Positions 50,014 through 57,481 of a DNA stretch of 64,000 nucleotides are shown piece by piece. Where the stretch lies: assembly GCF_030817655.1 (NCBI RefSeq), contig NZ_JAUSZM010000003.1, forward strand, positions 8,246,001 to 8,310,000. The letters run 5' to 3'. Every line of letters starts with the position of its first letter. Position 1 is the first letter of the stretch. The notes beneath the pieces were generated by a model. The model was not told the origin of the DNA. It saw only the letters and a list, made by a program, of their open reading frames with translations, and did not search any database. The stretch comes from Streptomyces sp. V4I2 (GTDB taxonomy: Bacteria; Actinomycetota; Actinomycetes; Streptomycetales; Streptomycetaceae). A program made the position numbers and the translations under genes.

Positions 50014-51126
50014 ATGCCTGTCAACACTTCAGAAGTTTCGCCCGTCCCGTCACTTTTCTCCCCCGTCTCTCTCGGGAAGATCGAGCTCGCCAACCGCATC
50101 GTCATGGCACCGCTGACCCGGGTCCGGGCCGGTTCCTCCGGCATCCCCGGGGATCTGATGGTCGAGTACTACCGACAGCGGGCGAGCGTCGGAATGATCA
50201 TCACCGAGGGCACCTACCCCGACCACGCGTCGCAGGGATATGTCGGTGAGCCGGGCATCGCCACCGACGAGCAGGCGGCCGGCTGGCAGCGGGTGTTCGA
50301 GGCGGTGCACGCCGAGGGCGGCCGCATCGTCCTGCAGATCATGCACGCCGGCCGCGGCACCCACCCCGACATCAACGGCGGCCGCCGCATCCTCGCCCCC
50401 AGCGCGATCGCCATCGACAACAAGACGTTCACCGAGAAGGGCGAGCAGCCCTACCCCGTACCGGAAGCGATGACCACCGCAGAGATCCGGGCAGCCGTGG
50501 AGGACTTCGTCGCCGCGGCCCGCCGGGCCATCGAGGCGGGAGCGGACGGCGTGGAAATCCACGGCGCCAACGGCTACCTGCTCCAGGAGTTCCTCTCCCC
50601 GGCGGCCAACCAGCGCACCGATGGCTACGGCGGCTCGCCGCACAACCGCGCCCGCTTCGTCGTCGAGGTCGTCACGGCGGTCGCCCAGGCCGTCGGTGCC
50701 GAGCGGGTCGGGCTGCGGATCTCGCCGGAGGTCGACCTCGGGGACGTCTTCGAGACCGACCGGGACGACGTCCTGGCCACCTACGGCACCCTGCTCGACC
50801 AACTGCGCCCGCTGGGCCTGGCCTACCTCTCCGTACTGCACGCCGAGCCGGGCGGCGACCTGGTACAGGAGCTGCGGCGGCGCTTCGACGGCAAGCTGAT
50901 CGTCAACAGCGGCCCCTTCGGGGGGCAGACCACCCGCGAGCAGGCGCTCCAGCAGATCGAGGCCGGCCACGCCGACGCCGTGGCCGTGGGCCGGGCCCTC
51001 ATCGCCAACCCCGACCTGGTCGAGCGCTGGCAGGGCGGCCACCCGGAGAACGAGCCGCGGCCGGAACTGTTCTACGGGCCGGGCGCCGAGGGCTACACCG
51101 ACTACCCCTTCCTCGAAGCAGCCTGA
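50014..51126 (+). CDS. Alkene reductase, Old Yellow Enzyme family (NemA-like)
   Basis: A 370-residue FMN-dependent TIM-barrel ene-reductase. Motifs include LANRIVMAPLTRVRA, QIMHAGRGTHP, HGANGYLLQEFLSPAANQRTDGYGG (substrate His/Asn pair and phosphate region) and VNSGPFG with the C-terminal AVAVGRALIANPDL. It reduces activated C=C bonds, nitro compounds or glycerol trinitrate. The 157-bp gap after the dehydrogenase shows no strong terminator, so co-transcription is likely. Confidence 0.93.
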   Translation: MPVNTSEVSPVPSLFSPVSLGKIELANRIVMAPLTRVRAGSSGIPGDLMVEYYRQRASVGMIITEGTYPDHASQGYVGEPGIATDEQAAGWQRVFEAVHAEGGRIVLQIMHAGRGTHPDINGGRRILAPSAIAIDNKTFTEKGEQPYPVPEAMTTAEIRAAVEDFVAAARRAIEAGADGVEIHGANGYLLQEFLSPAANQRTDGYGGSPHNRARFVVEVVTAVAQAVGAERVGLRISPEVDLGDVFETDRDDVLATYGTLLDQLRPLGLAYLSVLHAEPGGDLVQELRRRFDGKLIVNSGPFGGQTTREQALQQIEAGHADAVAVGRALIANPDLVERWQGGHPENEPRPELFYGPGAEGYTDYPFLEAA

Positions 51127-51583
51127 GGCCCACGGCCACGCCTGTCCATGCGGCAGCCCCACTCACCCATGGACAGGCGCCCGACCGGCGACACTGTGCC
51201 CGCCTCTTTGAGCCCGCGGTCACACCGGCGATCATCGGCTCGAGGACCGTCGGGTCCGTCAGGGCGTTGACGGTCCGCAGGTTCCTGGTCAGCAGCCTGC
51301 GTTCGGTGACCTCGTCGAGCACATCGCTCTTGTGCGTGGCCACCGCGGCGGCCTTCGGCCACAGCTGACGCCTATGACAGTTTTCCGGCGGCGGCCCATC
51401 CACCAGGTCCGCCTTTTGTAAGGGAGTCCGTCGCCGATATCCGTCCCCGCTGTACACGGCGCCCATACCGTCCAGCCCGAACGCTGGGAACGGGGGTGAC
51501 GAAAGAGGCTGTCGGCAGGACGGCATCTGGGTCTGGATGGGGTGGTGGACTACTTCACCTTGTCCGGCGACGAGGCGGGCTGG
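51127..51583. other. 457-bp region without an intact gene
   Basis: A minus-strand fragment (about 51195-51345: HKSDVLDEVTERRLLTRNLRTVNALTDPTVLEPM) looks coding but has no start or family that I can name. The rest shows nothing supported. The region lies between the ene-reductase gene and an IS701 remnant. Confidence 0.4.
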
Positions 51584-51955
51584 TTACGGAACAAAAGCGG
51601 CGCCACCGTCCAGGCCGACCTGACTCTTGGCGGCCTGGAAGCACTCCTCGACGCTCCAACGGACACCGGCGACGTGGACCAACTCGGACAGGGCGACCTC
51701 AGTGGGCGACCAGCACAGGTAGAAGGCGAGTTCACGTGTAGTCCGGTTGCGTCGGATCAGCAGGTGACGATGGACACCGGTGCCGGTGTGGATCCACGCC
51801 CAGTCGTAGACGCGCGGGCCCTTCGCTCCCCGCTCCAGGCGTGCGCGCAACTGCGGGTCCTGGCCGTAGGCTTCGTCGCCGGTCACCCACGACGCGGTCA
51901 CTCCGGCGTCCAACGCGGCGACGATCATCTCCCCGGCCAGGTGGGGCCTGGCGGC
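51584..51955 (-). pseudogene. IS701-family transposase remnant
   Basis: The minus-strand frame reads LAGEMIVAALDAGVTASWVTGDEAYGQDPQLRARLE, then jumps by an internal deletion of roughly 50 codons to RGAKGPRVYDWAWIHTG, RHLLIRRNRTTRELAFYLCWSPTEVALSELVHVAGVRWSVEECFQAAKSQVGLD, and then loses homology. These are the central DDE segments of IS701/ISL-like transposases. N- and C-terminal parts and the ends are missing. Confidence 0.75.
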
Positions 51956-52118
51956 GTGAAGATCGAGATCTTCTCGGGTAGCGCCTGCACACCCTGACCT
52001 GCAGCGACCGCGTCGAGCAGATCTATCCCGCGCTCCAGGCCGGCTGACACAGCCCGGAACCCGTGAGGGGCCTCCCGAAGTGGACCCCGTGAGGCCGGCA
52101 AACGGGCTGAGAGCCCCT

Positions 52119-52181
52119 CAGGGCGCCCACCATCTTCATCGCCGAGGCATTCCTCCGAGACCGTCGAGTCGTGGTGCTCAT
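52119..52181 (-). pseudogene. N-terminal stub of the XRE regulator
   Basis: Twenty-one codons from ATG 52181 (MSTTTRRSRRNASAMKMVGAL) equal the start of the regulator at 35342, then the frame runs into foreign sequence at the repeat boundary. Confidence 0.7.
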
Positions 52182-52266
52182 GTGGTCCAACTCCCCACCT
52201 GCGGGCGTACGTTCACTGTCGCGTACTCGTAGAGACAAGCTGTATGAGTACGCGGACTGTCACATC

Positions 52267-52644
52267 ATGGGCACGGAGCGTCACTCTCGTAACGTGAACA
52301 CGGAAACTCACCCCCCGTCCCCACGTGAGCGCTTCTACCGCCGCGAACGCCAGTCCGTCCCCGCCGCCCGTGCGTTCACGCGCGACGCACTCGTCGACTG
52401 GGGTGTGCGCGAGCGGTCGTACGACATCGTGGCGTGCGTCAGCGAACTCGCCACCAACGCCCTGGTCCACGGCGTACCGCCGGGCCGCGGTTTCCTGCTC
52501 CGCCTGCTGCCGTTGCCGTACGAGGGCGGGGTGCGCGTCGAGGTGCACGACAGCGGGGGAGGCGTGCCGGCCGTACCCCAGGCGGAGGCGCCGGACGAGG
52601 GTGGGCGCGGGCTGTTGCTGGTGTCGGAGCTGGCGGACAAGTGA
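52267..52644 (+). CDS. ATP-binding protein, RsbW-like anti-sigma kinase fold (right copy)
   Basis: A 125-residue near-identical copy of the protein at 35428 (differences include Gly2 for Asp2, Ala for Gly in AARAFTRD, and Ala for Leu in IVACVSE). It has the same N-box, G1 and G2 motifs and the same TGA in place of a Trp codon after SELADK, with GVGERAPGKVVWCEF following in frame. Without XRE or DUF397 partners beside it, it may be an orphan. Confidence 0.78.
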   Translation: MGTERHSRNVNTETHPPSPRERFYRRERQSVPAARAFTRDALVDWGVRERSYDIVACVSELATNALVHGVPPGRGFLLRLLPLPYEGGVRVEVHDSGGGVPAVPQAEAPDEGGRGLLLVSELADK

Positions 52645-52725
52645 GGGGTGGGGGAGAGGGCGCCGGGGAAGGTCGTGTGGTGCGAGTTCGCGGCCTGTTC
52701 TTCGGGCTGAGCGACGCGGCGAAAT

Positions 52726-52895
52726 TCACGACTCCGTGGAGCAGTCGACGTCGGTCCAGGTCGCCAGGAGGTCATGGCAGACGACGGTGAGCGTGCCGTT
52801 CCAGAACGCGGGTTCGTGGCTGCAGCCATTCTTGTGGGGCAGGATCTCGTCGAGGATCACTGCCCCGAGGTTCGTCCAGTTGTCGGCTTCGGGCC
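52726..52895 (-). pseudogene. C-terminal piece of the 159-residue unknown protein
   Basis: The frame ending at 52726 encodes DNWTNLGAVILDEILPHKNGCSHEPAFWNGTLTVV and the rest of the tail, matching the product of 35887-36366. The N-terminal two thirds are missing beyond 52892, where the TIR upstream region begins. Confidence 0.75.
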
Positions 52896-52959
52896 CTCGA
52901 ACCAATTGGGGCAGTATCGTGCCGATGGCGCGACCGCGACCTCTACGGGGACGGAACGA

Positions 52960-53850
52960 ATGACTGGGGGCGGCGAATTGGGTACGGACAGTCCGATCAA
53001 GGACCCGAAGATCTTCATCTCCTACCGTCGTATCGATACGAAGACGAGGGTGACGTCGCTGGCTCGTGACCTGTCGCTGAAGTTCGGCCCGAACGCCATC
53101 TTCGTGGACACAGACAAGATCCGTGCGGGCAACAAGTGGCGAGAGGAGATCGAGGCGGCCCTCGACGCGGCCGACGTCCTGCTCGTGGCCATCGGAGATA
53201 AGTGGCTTAGCGCGACTGATCTTTACTACCGGCGCCGAATCGACAATGAGGACGACTGGGTGCGCCGCGAGATTTTCTCGGCGCTGGCGTCCAAGAAGGC
53301 GATCATCCCCATCCGCTTCGACGGCCAGGCAAGTCTCGAACGAGAGGCCTTGCCGGAGGAGTTGTGGCAGCTGGCCGACCTCCAGTCGATAGAGCTGCGC
53401 GAAAGCGACTGGCACGAGGACTTCGAAAAAATCATCCGACGGCTGGGAGATTTCGGTTTCACCAGTTCGGCCCAGATCGTTCCGTATCCGAATCCGGTGA
53501 TCAAGGAACCGGTAGCCTCCGAGGCGGAGATCAAGGAGTTCCTGCGGCGCTATCCGGAGTGGAAGGTGCAGTATCGCCCCCACCCCACCGATCCCGGCGC
53601 CCAACGCAGGGGAATTGGTGCCACCCTGACCTTCCGTAACTTTCGCGACGCGGTCCATTTCATGGCAACCGCGGCCTGGGGAGTCGATGAGCGCAACCAC
53701 CATCCCGAATGGGAGAACATCTGGAAGTCCGTGGTCATCTGGATCACCCAGTTCGACATCGGCGGCGACATCACCGGCCGCAACATCGAACTCGCCGAAT
53801 ACCTCATGTCCGTCTACGAGCCCTACGCGAAGACCCTCTACCCCACCTAG
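52960..53850 (+). CDS. TIR domain fused to a pterin-4a-carbinolamine dehydratase-like domain
   Basis: A 296-residue intact gene. Residues 15-165 form a TIR domain: KIFISYRR, FVDTDKI, ADVLLVAIGDKW, and DWVRREIFSAL, whose Glu104 aligns with the catalytic Glu642 of SARM1 (DWVHKEIVTAL). KAIIPI and the EKIIRRL tail also resemble SARM1. Residues 185-290 match the pterin-4a-carbinolamine dehydratase (DCoH/PhhB) fold: TLTFRNFRDAVHFM, NHHPEW (His247, His248), then IWITQFDIGGDIT and IELAEYL. The third active-site His (in TTHD) is replaced by Phe265, so dehydration is doubtful and ligand sensing or dimerisation is more likely. TIR domains of this type cleave NAD+ in phage defence. ATG 52960 has GGGGACGG upstream. 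Confidence 0.85.
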   Translation: MTGGGELGTDSPIKDPKIFISYRRIDTKTRVTSLARDLSLKFGPNAIFVDTDKIRAGNKWREEIEAALDAADVLLVAIGDKWLSATDLYYRRRIDNEDDWVRREIFSALASKKAIIPIRFDGQASLEREALPEELWQLADLQSIELRESDWHEDFEKIIRRLGDFGFTSSAQIVPYPNPVIKEPVASEAEIKEFLRRYPEWKVQYRPHPTDPGAQRRGIGATLTFRNFRDAVHFMATAAWGVDERNHHPEWENIWKSVVIWITQFDIGGDITGRNIELAEYLMSVYEPYAKTLYPT

Positions 53851-54084
53851 TCCTTGGACGCCCCCAGGCCAACTCCTGGGCTCGGCGCTATCCAGCTCCT
53901 GACAAGCGCGGGGAGAGCAGCACATCTGGCTTGTCGGGCGCGTCCCGCCCACCGACCAGCTTCTCGTGCCGCGCCGGCGTGAAACGACCTGCTGTCCCGC
54001 CCCGGTTGACGATCTTCCGCAGTGACCTCCCGAGCTTCGCACATGGGGGTGACAGGCCCGGTGAAGTGCGTAAGGTCGGACGTC

Positions 54085-54744
54085 ATGGCCCCCCGACTCC
54101 TCGTCCACACCCGCACCACCGCCTACCGCCACGACTCCATCCCGTACGCCGTGGCCGCCCTCCGCACCCTCGGGGAGTTCGACGTCGAGCACACCGAGGA
54201 CCCCTCGGTCCTCGAACGGCCCCTGGACTCGTACGCCGCCGTCGTTTTCCTCTCCACCAGCGGCGAGATCCTCACCCCTGCCGGACGCGAGCGGCTGGCC
54301 GGGTACGTCGAGGCGGGCGGTGGGTTTGTCGGGGTGCATGCGGCGGCCTGTACGGAGTACGAGTGGCCGTACTACGGCGAACTCCTCGGTGCCCGCTTCG
54401 ACCGGCACCCGGAGTTCCAGCCGGGCAGGGTCGTCGTGGAGGACCGTGCCCATCCGGCGACCCGGCACATGCCCAGCGTCTGGGAGTTCACCGACGAGTG
54501 GTACGACTTCCGGGCCAACCCGCGTGGTGCGGTACGGGTGTTGGCCCGCGCTGACGAGTCGTCGTACGACGGAGGCGGCATGGGGGCCGACCATCCGCTG
54601 GTGTGGTGCCGGGAGCAGGGGGAGGGGCGGGTCTTCTACACGGCCCTCGGGCACGCCTCCGAGGCATACGAGGATCCGGACTTCCGTACCCATCTGCTGG
54701 GCGGCATCAAGTGGGCGGCACGGCTGGAGAAGGACGCGGGCTGA
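54085..54744 (+). CDS. ThuA-like domain protein
   Basis: A 219-residue cytoplasmic protein with the class-I-glutamine-amidotransferase-like ThuA fold: RLLVHTRTTAYRHDSIPYAV, AAVVFLSTSGEILT, GFVGVHAAACTEYEWPYYGELLGARF, and the C-terminal PLVWCREQGEGRVFYTALGHASEAY. ThuA proteins are linked to trehalose or other carbohydrate utilisation, but the activity is not established. ATG 54085 begins directly at the conserved strand. Confidence 0.9.
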   Translation: MAPRLLVHTRTTAYRHDSIPYAVAALRTLGEFDVEHTEDPSVLERPLDSYAAVVFLSTSGEILTPAGRERLAGYVEAGGGFVGVHAAACTEYEWPYYGELLGARFDRHPEFQPGRVVVEDRAHPATRHMPSVWEFTDEWYDFRANPRGAVRVLARADESSYDGGGMGADHPLVWCREQGEGRVFYTALGHASEAYEDPDFRTHLLGGIKWAARLEKDAG

Positions 54745-54978
54745 GCGAAGAGAGCTCCGAACGGGCCCGCCGCGTCCCACCCCGTCCCACCTGGTCCCCC
54801 AACGGCCCGTCCTCGGCGGGGACGTCGCCGTACGGAGCGTGGATCGTCCCGTGCCGGTCCACGTATGCCGTCAGGCCTCGCCGTGCCGCCGTCCGACCGT
54901 GACGCTGTGTCGTGCCAAGTGAGGCGAGCCGCCCCAGGGGGGAACCACGGGGGTCGGCGGTTCGGAAAGGAAGACCGC

Positions 54979-55518
54979 ATGAGCAAGCGCAATCGGGCTG
55001 TCGCCATGGCGTCGGCCGTTTTGCTGGTCGCCGGGGGTGCCGTAACGGCCATGGCGCCGGCGGCGAACGCCGCGGACTACCACGGCATCGACGGCAACAG
55101 CTACGTCTACGACGACTGGCAGGACGAGGAGAACCTCGGCGTCGACGACTACGCACAGAGCAACGCCACGGCCCTGTGGGAGACCGTCCTGTGGGCGGAC
55201 GGTGCCATGTACGAGGACGAGGACGGTGACTGGCACCCCTTCAAGAAGAACAAGATCGACGGCTCGTTCGGCCCGGAGACCGAGTCGGCCACCCAGTGGT
55301 GGCAGAACCACTACGGCATCCCGGAGAACGACGGCGTCGTCACCGACGACTGCTGGCTGTCCGCCCAGAACCGGCTCAACGGCCCCTACGCGGGCGGCAC
55401 CGTCCAGTACTGGGGCAGCGCCCGGACCGTCACCTTCAAGCGGGTCAGCGGCAAGTACCGGGTGAAGCTCAGGGGCACCGGCTCCTGGAAGATCGCGTAC
55501 TACGACAAGGTCGGCTGA
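54979..55518 (+). CDS. Secreted protein with peptidoglycan-binding-like domain
   Basis: A 179-residue protein. ATG 54979 has GGAAAGGAAG upstream and opens a signal peptide (residues 1-32, cleavage likely at ANA-AD). The mature part contains DGSFGPETESATQWWQNHYGIPENDGVVTDDCW, the pattern of peptidoglycan-binding-1 domains (DGxFGPxTxxAV..Q...G...DGxV). It probably binds cell wall outside the membrane. There is no catalytic domain, so its role may be structural or as an extracellular adaptor. Confidence 0.8.
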   Translation: MSKRNRAVAMASAVLLVAGGAVTAMAPAANAADYHGIDGNSYVYDDWQDEENLGVDDYAQSNATALWETVLWADGAMYEDEDGDWHPFKKNKIDGSFGPETESATQWWQNHYGIPENDGVVTDDCWLSAQNRLNGPYAGGTVQYWGSARTVTFKRVSGKYRVKLRGTGSWKIAYYDKVG

Positions 55519-55546
55519 CAGCACCGGGCACAGTCACAGTACTGAT

Positions 55547-55590
55547 CCGGAGGGGGACGGGTGGCCGTGGGGTCATCCGCCCCCCTCCGG
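55547..55590. terminator. Hairpin at the convergent 3' ends, overlapping the HTH gene
   Basis: CCGGAGGGGG (55547-55556) is complementary to CCCCCTCCGG (55581-55590). The right arm lies in the last codons of the HTH gene (stop at 55573), so one hairpin can end transcripts from both sides. Confidence 0.65.
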
Positions 55591-56037
55591 CAGTGCCCAC
55601 AGCAGCCCCGCCGCCAGCAGCACGATGACGGCGAACGCGACCAGCGCCGCCGTCCGCCAGCGCCGGTACTCGGTGCCGGGCGGCAGCGGTGCGGCCTCGG
55701 GCGACCCGGTCGGCACCGCGGCACCACGCGCTCCGGCAAAAGGCATCCCCGCAACAGGCGCCGCCGCTCCGTGCGGCCAGGTCGAGTGGGCCAGCTCCCA
55801 CAGCGCCAGCAGCCGCGCCTGGTCCGCTCCCGCGACCCGGCACAGCGCCTGGACCGCGCCCCTCGGCGGCTGTTTGGTCCCGCTGAGATACCGCTGCCAG
55901 GACGATTTGCTGTACGCGGTCCGCCGCGCCAGTTCCGCGAGGCTCAGACCCGTACGGTCCTTGAGATCACGGAGTTGCTCGACCAGGTGCCGTGCCTCCC
56001 TCGGCAGCACATCCGGCAGCGGCCGCCAGCGTGTCAT
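55573..56037 (-). CDS. Helix-turn-helix protein with C-terminal membrane anchor
   Basis: A 154-residue protein. The N-terminal HTH reads LRDLKDRTGLSLAELARRTAYSKSSWQRYLSG. The C-terminal end has one transmembrane segment (AALVAFAVIVLLAAGLLWALP) after a Pro/Ala-rich linker, so it is a membrane-tethered DNA-binding protein, a layout seen in other Streptomyces XRE proteins. ATG 56037 is the start of the conserved part. Function unknown. Confidence 0.83.
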   Translation of the reverse strand: MTRWRPLPDVLPREARHLVEQLRDLKDRTGLSLAELARRTAYSKSSWQRYLSGTKQPPRGAVQALCRVAGADQARLLALWELAHSTWPHGAAAPVAGMPFAGARGAAVPTGSPEAAPLPPGTEYRRWRTAALVAFAVIVLLAAGLLWALPEGGG

Positions 56038-56254
56038 GGTCGTCCCCCCAGCACTCGCCGCCGCTCCGCCCCCGAGCAACGGCCCCCCACCCCGCCGCAT
56101 CCTTCGACGCCCGGCCGACCCGGCCAGTTCCCTCCCTCCGTATATGAGCAGAAGTGAGCGAATCCGGCGGTCGGTGGCCCATGCAGGCGTCCGGAACGGC
56201 GTACGTACGTGAGTGTGCCGCCGGGTGAGGCCGGCGCGGACTCTGCCGAAGCAC

Positions 56255-57298
56255 CTAGACCCGCGGCCCCGCCGTACTCGCCCGCTCCACCAGCCGCGTC
56301 GACAGTTCCGTCCGCGTACTCTCCGGCCGGTCCCCGTCCATCATCCGCACCAGCAGCCGCAGCGCCGTCGCCGCCATCTCCGACAGCGGCTGGCGGACCG
56401 TGGTGAGGGCCGGGGTGAGCCAGCGGGCTTCGGGGAGGTCGTCGAAGCCTACGACGCTCATGTCGTCCGGCGCGGTCAATCCCCGTTCGCCCAGCGCCTC
56501 GTAGACGCCTAGGGCCATCCGGTCCGAGCAGACGAAGACGGCCGTGGGCGGCTCGGGCAGGTCGAGGAGTTCGCGCATGCGGCTGCGGGCGATGCTCTCG
56601 TCGAAGCCGGCGTGCCGGACGTACTCGGGACGCTGCCGTACGCCCGCCGAAGCGAGCGCCGAGCGGTAGCCGGCGACGCGTGCGCTGCTGCACATCTTGC
56701 GCTGGTGACCGGCGATGACGGCGATGCGCTCGTGGCCCAGGGCGAGCAGGTGCTCGGTCGCCGTCACTCCGCCGTGCCAGTTCGCCGCGCCCACCGACAC
56801 CACGCCGGGCGGCGGGTCGAGGACGGGGTCGATCATCACGTACGGAATGCGGTGCTGGTCCAGCCAGGCGTACTGGGAGTCGGTGAGCTCGGCCAGGTTG
56901 AACAGCACGCCCGAGGAGCCGCGGGCGATGAGCTTGTCTAGCCAGCCGCGTTCCGGGCGGCCGGCGCGGGTCCTGGTCAGGCCGGCCGACACCACCACTT
57001 CGAGACCCGCGTCGTGCGCCGCCGCCTCCACTCCGTGCAGCACCGCACCCGACCAGGAGCTCTCCAGCGAGTGCACGACCAGGTCGACCAGCCCCGACGC
57101 CTTCCCCACGTCGAAGCGGGGTCTGCGGACGTAACCGAGCCGGTCCAGCGCCTCCGTGACCCGGCGGCGGGTCTCGGGGGCGACGTCCTCCCGGCCGTTG
57201 ACGACCTTGGAGGCGGTGGGTACGGACACCCCCGCCTCGCGGGCCACGACCGCCAGGGTCGGCCCGGCCGTCACGCTCGCAGTCTCCGTACGGACCAT
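56255..57298 (-). CDS. LacI-family repressor adjoining the GH43 gene
   Basis: A 347-residue LacI regulator: LAVVAREAGVSVPTASKVVNG HTH, hinge ALDRLGYVRRPRFD, and a sugar-sensing domain (VDLVVHSLESSWSGAVLHG, CSDRMALGVYEALGERG, MSVVGFDDLPEARWL). It is transcribed away from its upstream region, which holds CGAA-rich dyads, and lies 183 bp after the GH43 gene on the same strand. It is the second LacI gene of this oligosaccharide locus. Confidence 0.92.
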   Translation of the reverse strand: MVRTETASVTAGPTLAVVAREAGVSVPTASKVVNGREDVAPETRRRVTEALDRLGYVRRPRFDVGKASGLVDLVVHSLESSWSGAVLHGVEAAAHDAGLEVVVSAGLTRTRAGRPERGWLDKLIARGSSGVLFNLAELTDSQYAWLDQHRIPYVMIDPVLDPPPGVVSVGAANWHGGVTATEHLLALGHERIAVIAGHQRKMCSSARVAGYRSALASAGVRQRPEYVRHAGFDESIARSRMRELLDLPEPPTAVFVCSDRMALGVYEALGERGLTAPDDMSVVGFDDLPEARWLTPALTTVRQPLSEMAATALRLLVRMMDGDRPESTRTELSTRLVERASTAGPRV

Positions 57299-57332
57299 CG
57301 GGAACCACCTCTCCGGCCCGCCCGAGGGCCAT

Positions 57333-57476
57333 GAAAAGTTTCGACAGCGCTGCTTCCGAGGGTCGGAAGACCCCTGGATAGTAAGCGCTCTCTATCTACC
57401 CTAGGTTCGCCGCAGGACCTCGGGAAGAGGCCGGGGTTCGCAGGTCTGCGCCGGGCCGGACTTTCGAAACTTCGAA
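57333..57476. promoter_or_regulatory. CGAA/TTTC dyads upstream of the LacI gene
   Basis: TTTCGAAA (57462-57469) directly followed by TTCGAA (57471-57476), and GAAAAGTTTCGA (57333-57344), form repeated palindromic cores in the 183-bp gap. AAGCGCT at about 57382 is a further LacI-like half site. These are candidate operators of the adjacent LacI protein. Confidence 0.5.
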
Positions 57477-57481
57477 CACGG

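Larger units (their letters stand above)
52119..52892. repeat. 774-bp direct repeat, right copy
   Basis: Matches 35280-36053 without indels. It begins in the first codons of a lost XRE gene and ends inside the 159-aa protein gene. Outside it, the flanking sequence differs completely: on the left are IS remnants, on the right the TIR gene. Confidence 0.92.

Noticed and set aside
36054..52118. Integrative element with attachment sites and integrase
   Set aside because: No tRNA end, integrase, excisionase or replication gene was seen. Only the direct repeats and IS remnants are supported.
52726..54780. 684-codon minus-strand frame across the TIR and ThuA genes
   Set aside because: Only its last 55 codons are real, being the copied tail of the 159-aa protein. 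The rest is antisense to the two real genes.
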